Shown in pieces: positions 15,201 to 22,775 of a stretch of DNA of 64,000 nucleotides. The notes below the pieces were generated by a model. The model searched no databases. It was not told the DNA's origin and saw only the letters and a program-made list of their open reading frames with translations. The stretch's first letter is position 1, and each line of letters starts with the position of its first letter. The position numbers and the translations under genes are program-made. Source of the DNA: Bactericera cockerelli (lineage: Eukaryota; Arthropoda; Insecta; Hemiptera; Triozidae). Where the stretch lies: NCBI GenBank assembly GCA_024516035.1, contig CM044955.1, forward strand, positions 47,134,969-47,198,968, given 5' to 3'.

Positions 15201-18200
15201 CATTTCCGGCCCTACCCAGGCTGGGTGATTTTAATGTCGGTAGCTGGTACGATTCCCAGCGAATAGAGGGTAAAACCCCCGTCCTGTCTAGCTCAAGTTG
15301 GGACGTTAAAACCAAATAGAATCAATGGACATGAAAGGAACCTAGACATTGGATCTGGGCGTCCATATAATCCTCTCACCACCGTGATTTAGGTATCTGT
15401 CCCTCTCACGGACACGGAATTATTATTACTGCTACAAAGTACTTTCTTTACAGCTATAATATGAACCACACTTAAGTTTTCATTCATGTTCATTGAGATT
15501 CCTTCGTAATACCTCTGCATGGTAAATATTTCATACCATTCCTAGTGTTAAGCCAATCCCACACATAACTCAAGATTCAAGTTCACTCCGCACTCACTAT
15601 ACTCAGCACTGAACCAGACATTAAGGTTTAGGCACTCATTGACTGTTCCTCCTATATGACCAATTGACCATACAGAGTGTGCAAATGTAAAACAAATTAT
15701 GATACTTGTGTCTTCAATATAAAAAATAGTATGCTAATCACAAGAGTTGTCACAATTACTCAAATCCATACTTATAAAATTGCCCTTATCTTGAGACTCG
15801 AACCACCGACCTTCAGGTTACAAGTCCATTGCCTCATTAATAAGGTCCAAATGAATTTTTCTTGAAAATGCTACCTACTGCTTGTGAGGTAAGGATGAGG
15901 TAAAGTCTAAAGTATCATTAAGAATAAGAAATTATCATTAAGAATAAGAAATAATCATTAAGAATGAGAGGCAACGTTGGCACATTTACATTGACAAATC
16001 ACTTCCTCAAGTAAGTATTAATATTAATCTCTGTACACCCTGTATATAGTTGTATAGTGATTGTTTTTTTTTTTTTTTTAAGTGGGGTTTAACGTCGCTT
16101 TCAACTGCCATGGTCATATCACGACGGGGTTTTACCCTCCATTCGCAGGAAACTCACAAACCTGCTACTCACATTGACCTCACCCAGCCTGAGTGGGGCC
16201 GGGAAAAGCCAGCGTCACGAGAATTAGAATTTGAATGGTCACCCATCCAAGTCTTAACCTCGCTGGATGTCGCTTAACTTCGGTGTTCTGAAGGGAACCG
16301 GTGTATTCAACATGCCATCGACGCTGGCTCAATAGTGATTGTACTAACTCTCTGTTCCTTGAGTCTATTTTTGGTGATAATATCATCAAGTCTACCACTA
16401 ACTTCTCTTAAAGAGAAAACGAGATTCCTGATAGCTTCATCTTTGGTTCTAATAACTTAATGAAGTGAACAGAAAAATGCTAAGAATTTTAATCATTAGT
16501 TTGTTTAATGAGGATTAAAAACTACTTTTTTTTAATTTCTCAGTGTGAACTGACATAACTATGATGACACTCTACAACAAGATAATTTTTATTAGTTGAT
16601 CCTCAAAGAATTTGTAATTAAACGTTTGGTACCTACAGAAACTCAAGTGGAAGCTTTGCTTATAAAGAAGATAGGAGGTCCCTCAATGAACACATGGCAT
16701 CAGATTTGGATGCATGTATCAAAAGTACTGATAATAATATACATATCATGACTCATAATGATAACAAATGCAATGAACATCATGATCAAAGAACATAATA
16801 TTGCCCAACTATCTCTTAAAAATGAGATATTACTGAAGTGAGATTTAATAGGTAGTTGAAAACAACTTCATTCAAGACAGTGTGCAGCTTGTCTGTGTCA
16901 GAGGAGTGAGAAGAAGATAGGAAGATGGATTGCTGGGTTATGAAGATGGGATAGATGCATGGAAAAGAGGTTGCATTTGGAGAAAAAAAATGGTTATGAT
17001 AAAATAAGTATCAATGTCCTTGTGCTCTTAAACTTCTGCGGTAAACAAGAGAAGTAAAAATTAACTATTTTTTGTTTTCCCAGATTTTTCTGTTAAGGTT
17101 TATATGATAATTGACATTGAAGATTCTGAGAAAAGAAGTAAATATGTACTTAAAAAATCAGGGTTGGTTGAAAAAACACCCAACCCAAAAAACATATTTA
17201 AAATAAACCCAGACTTCATATTTATAGATCACAAAAAAGCTAATAACCTGTTTTTCCTAATTTTTTACATAGAGTCCATGCAGTCTATGATTCATTGAAA
17301 TGGAAACACTAGAACACTACTAGATCTTGATGAACTACTGAACTAACCAAACATCTTGCATGTTTACTACTTTGATCAAGCATTCATTCAATCCATCATA
17401 TTATTATGCTGTTTGCCCAGGTAGGTAGGTAGGATTAATGTGAATGAGAGTTAAGATACTCATAAACAGTTTAAAAGTAACTGTTAGCGTAATGGGACTC
17501 CCTGTCTTGAGCCGACAGTTGAAATAAAGCATTACTATATTATTGTGAGTAGGTATTTAGTTGGTGGGTAAACTTTGTCATAATATAACCAAGGTACTAG
17601 GAAGTATTTCAAACTTTAAAGAGACCTAGTACATGAAAATTTAACTACTTAAAAAAGATATTTGTGGGTTAATTTTGCATGTAAGGGTGGTATGCAGAGT
17701 CCTCACTGTAGGGATGCCTAGGTCATTTGTCCCTTCAGCTAATTTTGTTATGCAGAGACGTTTGTTTGAAATGCCTGTATGCATGCGCATTCAGATGTCT
17801 CTTGAAAGAAGAGATTGAAATAATTGTCAAGGTTGAAGTTTTCCCTATAGCAACCCTATAGCAAGCTCGGACCACCCTACAGTGAACCCTATAGGGATTA
17901 AAAAAATGTCTCTGCATACCAGCCTAAAAATTGGTTAATTCTTTCAATAATTATTTTTGTTGATCTCAAAATCAGGCTGAAGAATAAAATATTTAAAAGT
18001 AATAAAAATGGGAACAAAAATATATGAAAAAGATTAATTAAATGATACTACACATTTTTGATCATGCAAGGAGTTTAAAAATAATAGAGTGGATACAATA
18101 AATATTGAAGAAGCCATGACCCAAATTCTTGTGGTATTTATTTTCCATCCTTTTTTTTTCAAAACTAATTTAACCCTAAAAAATCCACAGGACTAAGTTT

Positions 18201-19035
18201 AAAAAAAAAACCCAAATTTTTTCCAACCCTGTTTATAATTAAACTTTTGTGAATTTTTTATATTTTGTGAACCTGATTCCATCTCCTTAGCTCTCTAGAA
18301 GGTGAAATATACCTTTTTCTAGGCTAAAATCACAGTATTAAGCTTGCTTTGGGTGCTCTAAAATTAACAATGATCACAATATAATAAATTGCTTTAACTT
18401 TTCCTCCACTGTTTTCATGAAAACATTGTAAGTACTGTAACCCACATCTCAAATTCCTGTGTGAATCATCATCTGGGTAGTGGTACATACACCCAATACA
18501 CATGTGATATTATTCATTGGTGACAGGAGAAGTATTTATATTTGGATATATATTTTCTTAAGCTTATTTATTTTAGGGATAGATGAAAAACATGATTCAT
18601 AGTAACTTACTTGTTTTTCAAGTCGAGCACCTCATCAAGCAATCTCCTCTTCTCGATAGCAAGAGCTGACTTTCCGGAGGATTCTCTGTCCAGTGCTTTC
18701 CGGATGTCCTCAATCTCCTTCTCGGAAGCTGCCTTCACTTTCTTGAACTCTGTGGTGTGCGATTCCTCGATGGAATACAAACTGTACTCCAGCGAGGACT
18801 TCTCATTCTGGAGTTTCTGTACAAGCTCAATGTACTGAGCGAGTCTGTCGTTAAGGTTTTTCAAATCGTTTTTCTCCTGTCGTCTGCTGATGATCGTGGG
18901 GCTGAGCGGACTGCCAGGTCTGGAGGGCTGGGGCTGTGGAGGCTCCTCAGGAACCTCGGAGGGTTGTCGAGAGGACCCTCTGGTGGCCGAAGGAGTTTTA
19001 GCCGGGGTAGCACCGCGTTTGGACCTTGCTGACAT
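18..19035 (-). CDS. Lam: Nuclear lamin (B-type), 5' part, four coding exons; runs off the left edge
   Basis: This intermediate-filament protein polymerises under the inner nuclear membrane to form the lamina. Joined exons 19035-18611, 3665-3512, 1907-1782 and 200-18 give 296 codons with matching phases (2, then 0, 0, 0). Residues 1-52 are a Ser/Pro-rich basic head with SPLSPT at 42-47, the place of the conserved mitotic Cdk1 site in lamins. Coil 1A begins at the conserved LNDRLAQYIE (61-70). Coil 1B and the start of coil 2 follow as unbroken heptads, in the order found in Drosophila Lamin Dm0. The rest of the rod, the nuclear localisation signal, the Ig-like tail and the CaaX box lie outside the window. 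Family assignment is firm; choice among insect lamin paralogues is inference, because coil 1A/1B is rather divergent. Confidence 0.9.
205..690. repeat. Degenerate tandem array at the acceptor side of lamin exon 4
   Basis: About four imperfect units carry, on the plus strand, GACGGGGCCAACACAGACAG then TTGAAATAAATAGGTGC and a GGATGGAGAAATTGAA block with A-runs. The first copy overlaps the acceptor polypyrimidine tract of exon 4 (CCGGGGGGCAACACAGACGG). Confidence 0.75.
825..1060 (+). repeat. Interspersed repeat 'R10', plus-strand copy, with a family G-like tail
   Basis: Contains CAGCTTGGCTACAGCTGGGG, TTTCTATGTGCGGTCAAC and AGCTAGCCTGGCTTGTAAGG. The same blocks occur inverted at 46495-46705. The right end has AAAGTCCCCCAGGCAGAC, shared with the family G repeats (29495 and others). 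Confidence 0.6.
1135..1781. repeat. 118-bp array carrying copies of the lamin exon 3 end and donor
   Basis: Five units of about 118 bp lie in the intron just downstream of exon 3. On the minus strand each contains the last roughly 29 nt of the exon (GAGCAGCTCAACTATGACAA and GCAG) followed by GTAAGTAGAC, then CACGAGGAGTAGACCAGCGC. The real donor is GTGAGT; the copies are GTAAGT. Copy sites are near 1186, 1303, 1423, 1543 and 1647. Confidence 0.9.
1782..1907 (-). CDS. Lam: Lamin coding exon 3 (coil 1B)
   Basis: 126 nt, 42 codons, phase 0 at both ends, acceptor CTATTTCAG and donor CAG|GTGAGT. It contains ELENENQSLREQLNYDKQ, matching the lamin DLEN.IQSLREEL.FKDQ motif. The last 29 nt plus the donor are copied five times in the downstream intron. 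Confidence 0.88.
1943..2270 (+). mobile_element. SINE family C (tRNA head), copy with the 'AGATCTAATTAGGTCGC' tail
   Basis: The head TCGTGGCGTAATGGTTGTGA with box-B-like GTTCGACTCCC is tRNA-like. The body has GGCTGGCATTTCCGGCCCTA and AATGTGGGTAGCTGG, then CAGGACGTTAAAACC. The 3' part CTGGTCACAATAGATCTAAT ends in an AATAAT microsatellite. It recurs inverted at 60595-60868. Confidence 0.8.
2300..2395 (+). mobile_element. SINE family A (tRNA head), head fragment
   Basis: The head GCGCTAGTCTGGTAATTCAG and box-B-like GGTTCGAATTCCACCCAGTG match the full copies at 11752 and 20240. The tail is missing, replaced by a different SINE head. Confidence 0.7.
2396..2580 (+). mobile_element. tRNA-headed SINE-like repeat, family F
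   Basis: Starts GTCACTGTGGCCAAGTGGGT with A-box-like spacing and B-box-like AGTTCAAATCCCAGC, followed by a body with CTCATACCTCGTGAGGA. A related copy is at 9360. It directly abuts a family A head. Confidence 0.6.
2605..3505. repeat. 38-bp minisatellite, about 23 copies, ending six bases from the lamin exon 2 donor
   Basis: Unit TACTTTCTTCAGATAGGACA + GAAAGCTCATCTACTCCC, nearly identical from copy to copy. The last copy (AAAGCTCATCTACGCCCGC) runs into TTTCGCTCAC, the complement of the donor GTGAGCGAAA. No spacers of differing sequence are present. Confidence 0.95.
3512..3665 (-). CDS. Lam: Lamin coding exon 2 (coil 1B)
   Basis: 154 nt between acceptor TTTTTCCAG and donor AAG|GTGAGC. It encodes LQSKLNECAAAE onward, an uninterrupted coiled coil that aligns with the segment after LKNKL in Drosophila Lamin Dm0. 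A 38-bp minisatellite begins six bases into the downstream intron. Confidence 0.88.
3938..4015 (-). mobile_element. SINE family A tail fragment
   Basis: TTAGTGGAAGGTAACCAGGC, then GCATTTTCTACCACTTAACC match the inverted family A tail; an adjacent inverted piece GGTGGTAGAAAATG makes a small hairpin. Confidence 0.55.
4016..4744. other. Lamin intron 1, mostly featureless
   Basis: AT-rich sequence with no coherent reading frame. A small fragment at 4622-4690 (minus) encodes TIQRGNAASVLSALPSEE, the same retroelement motif as at 29742-30023. Confidence 0.5.
4622..4690 (-). mobile_element. Retroelement ORF fragment, QRGNAASVL motif
   Basis: Minus-strand frame reads TIQRGNAASVLSALPSEELQ, nearly identical to the end of the ORF fragment at 29742-30023. 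Only about 20 residues remain. Confidence 0.6.
4745..4838 (-). mobile_element. SINE family D (tRNA head), partial
   Basis: ACTTGAACCACCGAACTCCA and CCGCCTTATCGATTCAGCTA match the complement of the family D head. The 3' tail is replaced by unrelated sequence. Confidence 0.65.
5248..5345 (-). mobile_element. 3' end of the CR1-like LINE, severely 5'-truncated
   Basis: TAATAATAATAGTTCATTTA then TTTCTTTATAAAGAAACATC and ACAAAGGTACTTCTCCTAAG match the 3' terminus of the LINE at 34490-37800. A nearby direct duplication (CAGACCTTAGCATAG at 5161 and 5359) spans this insertion. Confidence 0.75.
5346..6179. other. Lamin intron 1, no feature found
   Basis: Apart from a second copy of an approximately 60-bp segment (5161-5225 repeated at 5359-5425), I see no gene or recognisable repeat. 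Confidence 0.4.
6180..6292 (+). mobile_element. 5S-rRNA-headed SINE (SINE3-like), copy 1
   Basis: GCCAGCGTCGATGGCGCGTT, GAATGCACCGATTCTCGTA and GATCACCAAAGTTAAGCAAC follow the 5' half and internal promoter of insect 5S rRNA in order. The 3' half of 5S is absent, replaced by SINE body, so this is not a functional 5S gene. Confidence 0.8.
6293..6929. other. Lamin intron 1 with a local two-copy duplication
   Basis: GGAAGTAAAGGAATGAGCAG plus GAGAGTGAGGTGTTTAC at 6715-6752 recurs at 6820-6857. Nothing else recognised. Confidence 0.5.
6930..7192 (-). mobile_element. tRNA-headed SINE family E, minus copy
   Basis: GGGTTCGAACCCGGACCTTC next to GGCAAGCGAGTGCTAACCAC is an inverted tRNA-like head; TCACAGCCTTTTTTATTGTA is the inverted 3' end. 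Related copies at 24170 and 51462. Confidence 0.7.
7193..7984. other. Lamin intron 1, no feature found
   Basis: AT-rich non-coding sequence; only short chance reading frames. Confidence 0.4.
7985..8108 (-). mobile_element. SINE family D, minus copy
   Basis: Tail ATCACTTTCGTGATGTCACA and inverted head GGACTTGAACCACTCACC, CCGCCGCCTTATCGGTCGAT. The 5' end of the head is lost. Confidence 0.75.
8109..8554. other. Lamin intron 1, no feature found
   Basis: No gene, RNA or repeat recognised. Confidence 0.4.
8555..8740 (+). mobile_element. LINE 3'-end fragment, family H
   Basis: AAAGGGTTGGGTGGAAGAGA, TTGCCACAGGCAATAACCCC and GCCCTTTAGGAAGGACATT, then T-rich sequence, CCTAATAAAGCATAC and an AATAAT tail. 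The layout, with a polyadenylation signal and microsatellite, is that of 5'-truncated LINE insertions. The related LINE relic at 33660 has a coding end before the same type of tail. Confidence 0.7.
8741..9359. other. Lamin intron 1, no feature found
   Basis: No coherent reading frame or known repeat. Confidence 0.4.
9360..9560 (+). mobile_element. tRNA-headed SINE-like repeat, family F
   Basis: GTCACCTTGGCCTAGCGGTA, GGGTTCAAATCCCGACGTGG give tRNA-like A and B boxes; the body has CTCGTAAGGACAACTGGGGT. The closing acceptor stem and the extended tail argue against a real tRNA gene. Confidence 0.6.
9745..9868 (-). mobile_element. SINE family D, minus copy
   Basis: Tail GTGTTTATCACTTTGGTAAT and inverted head GGGACTTGAACCACCAACCT, CTTATCGATCAAGCTACTGA are all present. 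Confidence 0.78.
9869..10609. other. Lamin intron 1, one hairpin
   Basis: TTACGTAGTTGCAGC at 10282 pairs with GCTGCAATTACGTAA at 10307, a near-perfect 15-bp inverted repeat with a short loop. Otherwise nothing. Confidence 0.45.
10610..10785 (-). mobile_element. LINE 3'-end fragment, family H, minus copy
   Basis: TGTCCTACAGCCTAAAGGGC, GGGAATTATTGCCTATGGCA and ATCTCTTCCACCCAACCC are the complement of the family H tail. Confidence 0.65.
10786..11600. other. Lamin intron 1 with a three-copy tandem repeat
   Basis: From about 11325 to 11455 three units share AAACTACATTTGAGCTGATT and AGAGGGAG. No gene recognised in the rest. Confidence 0.5.
11605..11715. mobile_element. MITE-like repeat R12, copy 1
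   Basis: CGCCCTCAAGTCGGAGTTTC, AACCAATCACGGCGCACTAT and CCCTGTTTTATAATTCGG. The same blocks lie at 49205-49330 and, as an inverted pair, at 52900-53160. Confidence 0.6.
11752..11965 (+). mobile_element. SINE family A, full-length copy
   Basis: A tRNA-like head (TAGTCAAGTGGTTCACGCGC, GTTGGTTCGAATCCCACCCA) is followed by GACCACATAATAATAAGACT and GGTAGAAAATACTTTGAGCA, then TTAACCTCGCCTGATGGTTA and an ATTATT tail. About ten copies occur in the window. Confidence 0.85.
11966..13254. other. Lamin intron 1, no feature found
   Basis: About 1.3 kb of AT-rich sequence without recognised genes or repeats. Confidence 0.4.
13255..13348 (-). mobile_element. 5S-rRNA-headed SINE, head fragment
   Basis: AATGGTCACCCATACAAGTA and CGTGCCATCGACGCTGG are the complement of the 5S internal promoter and 5' end. 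Confidence 0.7.
13349..14199. other. Lamin intron 1, no feature found
   Basis: Includes a run of about 24 T at 13750-13773. No gene recognised. Confidence 0.4.
14200..14335 (+). mobile_element. SINE family D, plus copy
   Basis: Head ACCGACCTCAGTATCTATAA, box-B-like GGTGGTTCATGTCCCGG, tail GTTGTGATATCACGAAAGTG. This is the sense orientation of the family: A box, B box, then a short tail ending near AACACAAATA. Confidence 0.8.
14745..14965 (-). repeat. Family G repeat with tandem 3' units, minus copy
   Basis: Four units of about 38 bp, TCTGGCTGGGGGACTGTAAA and CAGGAAGTAGACCAGCAG, then GGTTCTGGGGCCTTTGTCAA. Inverted relative to the copies at 29495, 39147, 41106 and 62905. Confidence 0.75.
15087..15428 (+). 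mobile_element. SINE family C, copy with the 'GACACGGAATTATTATT' tail
   Basis: Same tRNA-like head and body as the copy at 1943 but a different 3' part: GGACATGAAAGGAACCTAGA, CATTGGATCTGGGCG, TCCTCTCACCACCGTGATTT. That tail recurs inverted at 20725 and 22222. Confidence 0.85.
15735..15848 (-). mobile_element. SINE family D, degenerate minus copy
   Basis: AGACTCGAACCACCGACCTT and CAGGTTACAAGTCCATTGCC are diverged family D head sequence. Confidence 0.5.
16078..16342 (-). mobile_element. 5S-rRNA-headed SINE (SINE3-like), best copy
   Basis: On the minus strand GCCAGCGTCGATGGCATGTT, ACCGAAGTTAAGCGACATCC and GACTTGGATGGGTGACC follow insect 5S rRNA including its box A, intermediate element and box C. 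The body GGCTGGGTGAGGTCAATG, TGGAGGGTAAAACCCC is shared with the tRNA-headed family C. The 3' end is GACGTTAAACCCC plus an A-run. Confidence 0.88.
16343..18610. other. Lamin intron 1, distal 2.2 kb, no feature found
   Basis: AT-rich and low in repeats. No gene, RNA or array recognised; regulatory elements close to exon 1 are possible but not visible. Confidence 0.4.
18611..19035 (-). CDS. Lam: Lamin coding exon 1 (head, coil 1A, start of coil 1B)
   Basis: The ATG at 19035-19033 opens MSARSKRG and is the only Met before the lamin rod motif. The exon is 425 nt (141 codons plus two bases) and ends at AACAA|GTAAGT, a near-consensus donor. The two leftover bases AA are completed by the A that opens exon 2. 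A CAG lies 7 nt before the ATG, so an upstream untranslated exon is possible. Confidence 0.9.
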
Positions 19036-19614
19036 GATGCGTCTGTTTCACAATGATTAAAACAGTAGGAACTATCCAAATGTGTTGGAAGGGTAAAATA
19101 AAATGCAATACACAGTAAACACACTTGCTTGGTATCAATCAACACAAAATGCCGACAAATTCTCAGGAATTTACAAAAGATACGACGCGCTATCACTTCA
19201 CATCAACAACCAAAAATCGAAAACGATAAATTAAATACGATTACGATACGAAAATTGAATGACCGATTGCAAGGATCGCCCCCGCCTTCATGACAACACA
19301 GGGGTACCAACTTGGTAAAATGAAAACTGTTGTGACCACTAGAGTGCAGCACTTGCTAGACGGATTTTTTTTGCGGCAAATTTTGTGGCTCGTGATTACG
19401 GCAGCAGGGAGGAACTACAAGATTAGAGCACCAATGTTCAATCATCAAGGTATACACAGTTATACTTATTAGTTAATTACTTAGATTCAACTTTTTATAA
19501 TTTACTGACTGATTAATCATTGTATTTTGTATGAATATCTAGGAAACTGAAATGCTGCACTAATGTTGCTCGTAGTGTCTGGTTGTGATAAGAATGGAGT
19601 TTTTTCCACATGCT
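19036..19614. promoter_or_regulatory. Probable lamin 5' UTR and promoter region
   Basis: The sequence immediately upstream of the lamin ATG. No TATA box or initiator could be assigned with confidence; assigned only by position. Confidence 0.3.
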
Positions 19615-19745
19615 GTGAATAGCAAAAGCTACCCATATTAACCTCACCCAGCCTGTTGCCAACATCACGTGTTCTTTAATTGGGAGGTTAAAGTTTTTAT
19701 TTAAAATTTGAACACATGACCTCTGGAAAACCGCATTAGTCACCG
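19615..19745 (-). mobile_element. SINE family C, degenerate minus copy
   Basis: AGCTACCCATATTAACCTCA + CCCAGCCTG and a decayed head (GAACACATGACCTCTGG) show an old copy. Confidence 0.5.
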
Positions 19746-19806
19746 TTACATGGAGGAGTGTTTTTTTCTCCAAATTTTACTTTACATACTATAACATAAG
19801 TCCGGT

Positions 19807-20053
19807 ATACCGGTTGGGCAAATAAAAATATCAGTTTTTTTAATTACTTCTCAAATGTACGTATATGATTTTTACTATATCTCAACAACATTTTATACCT
19901 ATGTTTCATAAAAAAAATCTTTAGTACTAGAATTATTTGGTAGTTTTTGAGATTACCTAACTATATTATTACGTAACTTTAAAAGTTTAAAACTTGTAAC
20001 TTAAAAGATTAAATATGTTTTTTAAAAACTGATCGGTATTTTTTGCCCACCCA
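19807..20053. mobile_element. Palindromic MITE-like element
   Basis: GGTTGGGCAAATAAAAATAT near 19818 is the near reverse complement of GGTATTTTTTGCCCACCC at 20036. The interior shows no frame. Confidence 0.55.
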
Positions 20054-20239
20054 ATACATTAGAACTCTGCGCAGTCATTGAATTTATGAGCGACTGGTAA
20101 ATTTGTAACTATGCAATGTACAATACAGATATTGTAAAAACAACCGTGTCCAAGTATGATTTTATTAAAGTACCTAGAGTACCAGTATATGTTCGCGTTG
20201 AGAAATAGTTGATCTCAAAAATCACTAGAACAAAGTAAA

Positions 20240-20415
20240 TAGTCTGGTAATCCAGGTAGCGTAGGGATCCGTTGGTTCGAATCCCACAAAGTGCATGAAT
20301 TTTTCCTCATTAATTTGAGTTTGTGACCACATAATAATAAGACTCTGAGGGTTAGGTGGTAGAAAATGATTTGAGCATTAACCTCGCCTAGTGGTTACCT
20401 TCCACTAAAGAGTAT
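20240..20415 (+). mobile_element. SINE family A, near-complete plus copy
   Basis: TAGTCTGGTAATCCAGGTAG, GTTGGTTCGAATCCCACAAA, CTCTGAGGGTTAGGTGGTAG and an ATTATT tail; the first 15 bases of the head are missing. Confidence 0.8.
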
Positions 20416-20559
20416 TATTATTATTATAAAATAATTTTTTTCTCACTATTATTTAATTTACAATCTACAATTTAAAGATGAACAATTGTAATGAGAGAGA
20501 AACAAATGGTTTATTAATTTATTTAATAACAATAAAACAAAGACGCTGTCAGAATTTTT

Positions 20560-20720
20560 GTTGATTGCCAAATTATGCAGCATACAAATCAGTTTTTGAA
20601 CTTTAATGGCCGTTTTTGTACCTCTATGGCGCTACGTCTCGATCTGCGTAGGTACTGGTACTGTCTTAGATGTGGAAGAGCAATGCTAAGTCAAAACTCA
20701 AGTTCTCGATTTTGTCTATT
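20560..20720. repeat. Repeat related to the 21.5-kb palindromic element
   Basis: GGCCGTTTTTGTACCTCTAT, GGCGCTACG and AGATTTTGTCTATTA-like sequence also occur around 21760-21870. Confidence 0.45.
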
Positions 20721-20724
20721 ATAA

Positions 20725-20885
20725 TAATAATTCCGTGTCCGTAAGATAGGTATTGCTACCTAAATCACGGTGGTGAGAGGATTATATGGGCGCCCAGATC
20801 CAATGTCTAGGTTCCTTTCAGGTCCATTTTGATTCTATTTGGTTTTAACGTCCTGACTTGAGGTAGACAGGACGGGGGTTTTAAT
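20725..20885 (-). mobile_element. SINE family C, tail portion
   Basis: ATAATTCCGTGTCCGTAAGA, CGGTGGTGAGAGGATTATAT, GGTTTTAACGTCCTGACTTG. It lies just past the stop of the unrecognised gene; the body is truncated at the AGGACGGGGGTT block. Confidence 0.78.
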
Positions 20886-20930
20886 ACCTATTAATTTGGC
20901 CCTAAAAGTTCAGAATAAAACATATTTATG

Positions 20931-20936
20931 TTTATT
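20931..20936 (-). terminator. Candidate polyadenylation signal AATAAA
   Basis: AATAAA on the minus strand about 50 nt beyond the TAA of the unrecognised gene. Position is sensible, but the motif is common in AT-rich DNA. Confidence 0.3.
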
Positions 20937-20987
20937 TCTTTAAAAGTGAAGGATAAAAAAATTATTGTATGAACTGCTTCTACAGAC

Positions 20988-21474
20988 TTAATTCGACTCA
21001 GGTTTCTCTGCACTGGACTCCCCGTCCTCAGCTGGACGCCTCATCACTTGCTTCATGATGTGCGGGTAGTGGAAGGCGAACAAGTACTGAGTATGAATAG
21101 CCTTCACACCTCGAGGACCTTAGCCAAGTCTTCATTCGGCCCAAACTCAGGGAGGGCATACCCCATGAACTCCTGCACGGCAGAACTATTCTTCAGGACG
21201 TTGTAAACATACCGCGGCGCATGCGCAAAGCGCTCATTCTCCTTGATGTTCCCCGCGCATAGTTTCAATTTTGCAAGTTTCTCACTCGTCTCCTTTGCGT
21301 GATTTGTAACCATATCAACGCGTTTCTTGATGATGTCGCGCAAAGCTCTGCGCAACGCTCTTATTCTCTTACAGTCTTCAATGATAGAAATTCTGAGCTC
21401 GTCGCTATCAATGTCCTTATGATCTAAGTGCAGAGCGTGTTGATCATGGATGAACTTGTACATATCCATCATAC
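20988..21474 (-). pseudogene. Unrecognised gene, exon 3, with one frameshift
   Basis: Acceptor TTAACTTCAG. It runs open through DMYKFIHDQHALHLDHKDID and RYVYNVLKNSSAVQEFMGYA to LAKVLEV, then TGA near 21105. One inserted base would restore EVLKAIHTQYLFAFHYPHIM and continue to a TAA at 20990-20988. A splice across this gap would need a 21-nt intron, so a frameshift is the simpler reading. Confidence 0.6.
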
Positions 21475-21526
21475 CTGAAGTTAAAGAAATAAAGCCTGAT
21501 TTCATAATTGCTAATAAATATATTTC

Positions 21527-21880
21527 GGGCGAAATTAAGAGACAAGATCAATAAATTAAGTCATTGCTTAGCATCGGTTTTCCCCATCTAAGATCGAAAT
21601 TAATAGACAAATTCTATAACTTAAGTCATTTTGCTAAGCGTCGGTTTTCCTATTTTACAAAGCATTGACTTAGATTTTTCTCTACCAAACCGTGTGTCTA
21701 CCTAAGATAAAAGCATTTCTGGAATAAAATGTATTTCGAAAAAGTAGTGACTCAGGGCGGAATTAATAGACGTTTTTGTAATACCTCTGTGGCGCTAACG
21801 GATTCCGTACTGTGTAAGATAGGGAAAACCGACGCTTAGGAACGGCTTGTGATATAGAATTTGTCTATTAATTTCGCCCT
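21527..21880. mobile_element. Palindromic MITE-like element in intron 2 of the unrecognised gene
   Basis: GGGCGAAATTAAGAGACAAG at the left matches the reverse of GTCTATTAATTTCGCCC at the right. The left arm holds two copies of a block with AAGTCATTGCTTAGCATCGG. Confidence 0.6.
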
Positions 21881-21938
21881 TACTTCCTTTCTCAAATAAG
21901 TGATTCATTTATACGAAGGCGAACAATTGAAAACAAAC

Positions 21939-22197
21939 CTCCATACTTCTTTACCAATTCGGAGAGATCTTCGAAGGCAGACTGGCTGATGAAGTTATCC
22001 ACAAAGTCCTACGTAATCCTGGAGCTGCGCCAGTTCGCTTTCTATCTGGTGGGCCTGGCCTCCATCTGGGGCGTGTTCAACTCTTCCCTCACTCTCTCTT
22101 TCAACTTGACCTGTCTCTTCAGAGTCACACCAGCCAGGAACTCGTACTCTTTGAATATTTCTTTCTTTGCCGCGTAGTTACCCCACATTCCCCGCAC
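21939..22197 (-). pseudogene. Unrecognised gene, exon 2, with two frameshifts
   Basis: Acceptor TTCATTCCAG, donor GGAG|GTTTGT. The first frame reads VRGMWGNYAAKKEIFKEYEF and onward to TPQMEA. The sense then passes to another frame (GQAHQIESELAQLQDYV) and returns for DFVDNFISQSAFEDL. Without the switches the first frame has stops TAG and TAA. Confidence 0.6.
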
Positions 22198-22221
22198 CTG
22201 GAATGAAATGAGATGTCTACT

Positions 22222-22470
22222 AAATAATTCCGTGTCCGTGAGATAGGTACAGATATCTATAACACGGCGGTGAGAGGATTATAAGGAGGCCCAGGTCCAA
22301 TGTCTAGGCTCTTTTCATGTCCATTGATTTTTTTTGGTTTTAACGTCCTGATTTGAGATAGTCAGGACGGGGTTTTACCCTCCATTCTCTGGGAATTGTA
22401 ACAGCTTCTCACATTAGTCACTGGACTACGGGCAGTAGTCACAACCGTTACTCCACGGAGTCTGGCCATC
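22222..22470 (-). mobile_element. SINE family C, minus copy
   Basis: AATTCCGTGTCCGTGAGATA tail, TTTAACGTCCTGATTTGAGA, then a shortened body and inverted head ACTACGGGCAGTAGTCACAA. Confidence 0.8.
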
Positions 22471-22689
22471 TTGGAGAAGACACGCAATGTCGCCGTTGCT
22501 TGAGCGAAAAAAGATGAAATAATAGAATAATAATGGCCAGGTCAAGAATCAAGATGCGCCTGCCAGGTCCCGGCTCATGTAGATCTAAGGTCACGTGATC
22601 AATTTCCATCAATCACAGAGCTCTAGAATGATCACGAGACCTTACATCTACATGAGCCGGAACCTAGCATTTTCGCTTTTTTAAACTAA

Positions 22690-22775
22690 ATTTTTGTTTT
22701 TCTTACTAAATTCAAACCACGGACCTCCAGGGTTCAAGTCCGCCACCTTATCGATCAAGCGGTCGGTGTTTGATA
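22690..22775 (-). mobile_element. SINE family D, head fragment
   Basis: AACCACGGACCTCCAGGGTT and CGCCACCTTATCGATCAAGC. Lies inside intron 1 of the unrecognised gene. Confidence 0.6.

Noticed and set aside
16200..16330. 5S rRNA gene
   Set aside because: Only the 5' two thirds of 5S is present, followed by SINE body; the 3' strand of the terminal helix is missing.
18757..19032. Plus-strand frame opposite lamin exon 1
   Set aside because: Antisense shadow of the lamin head and coil.
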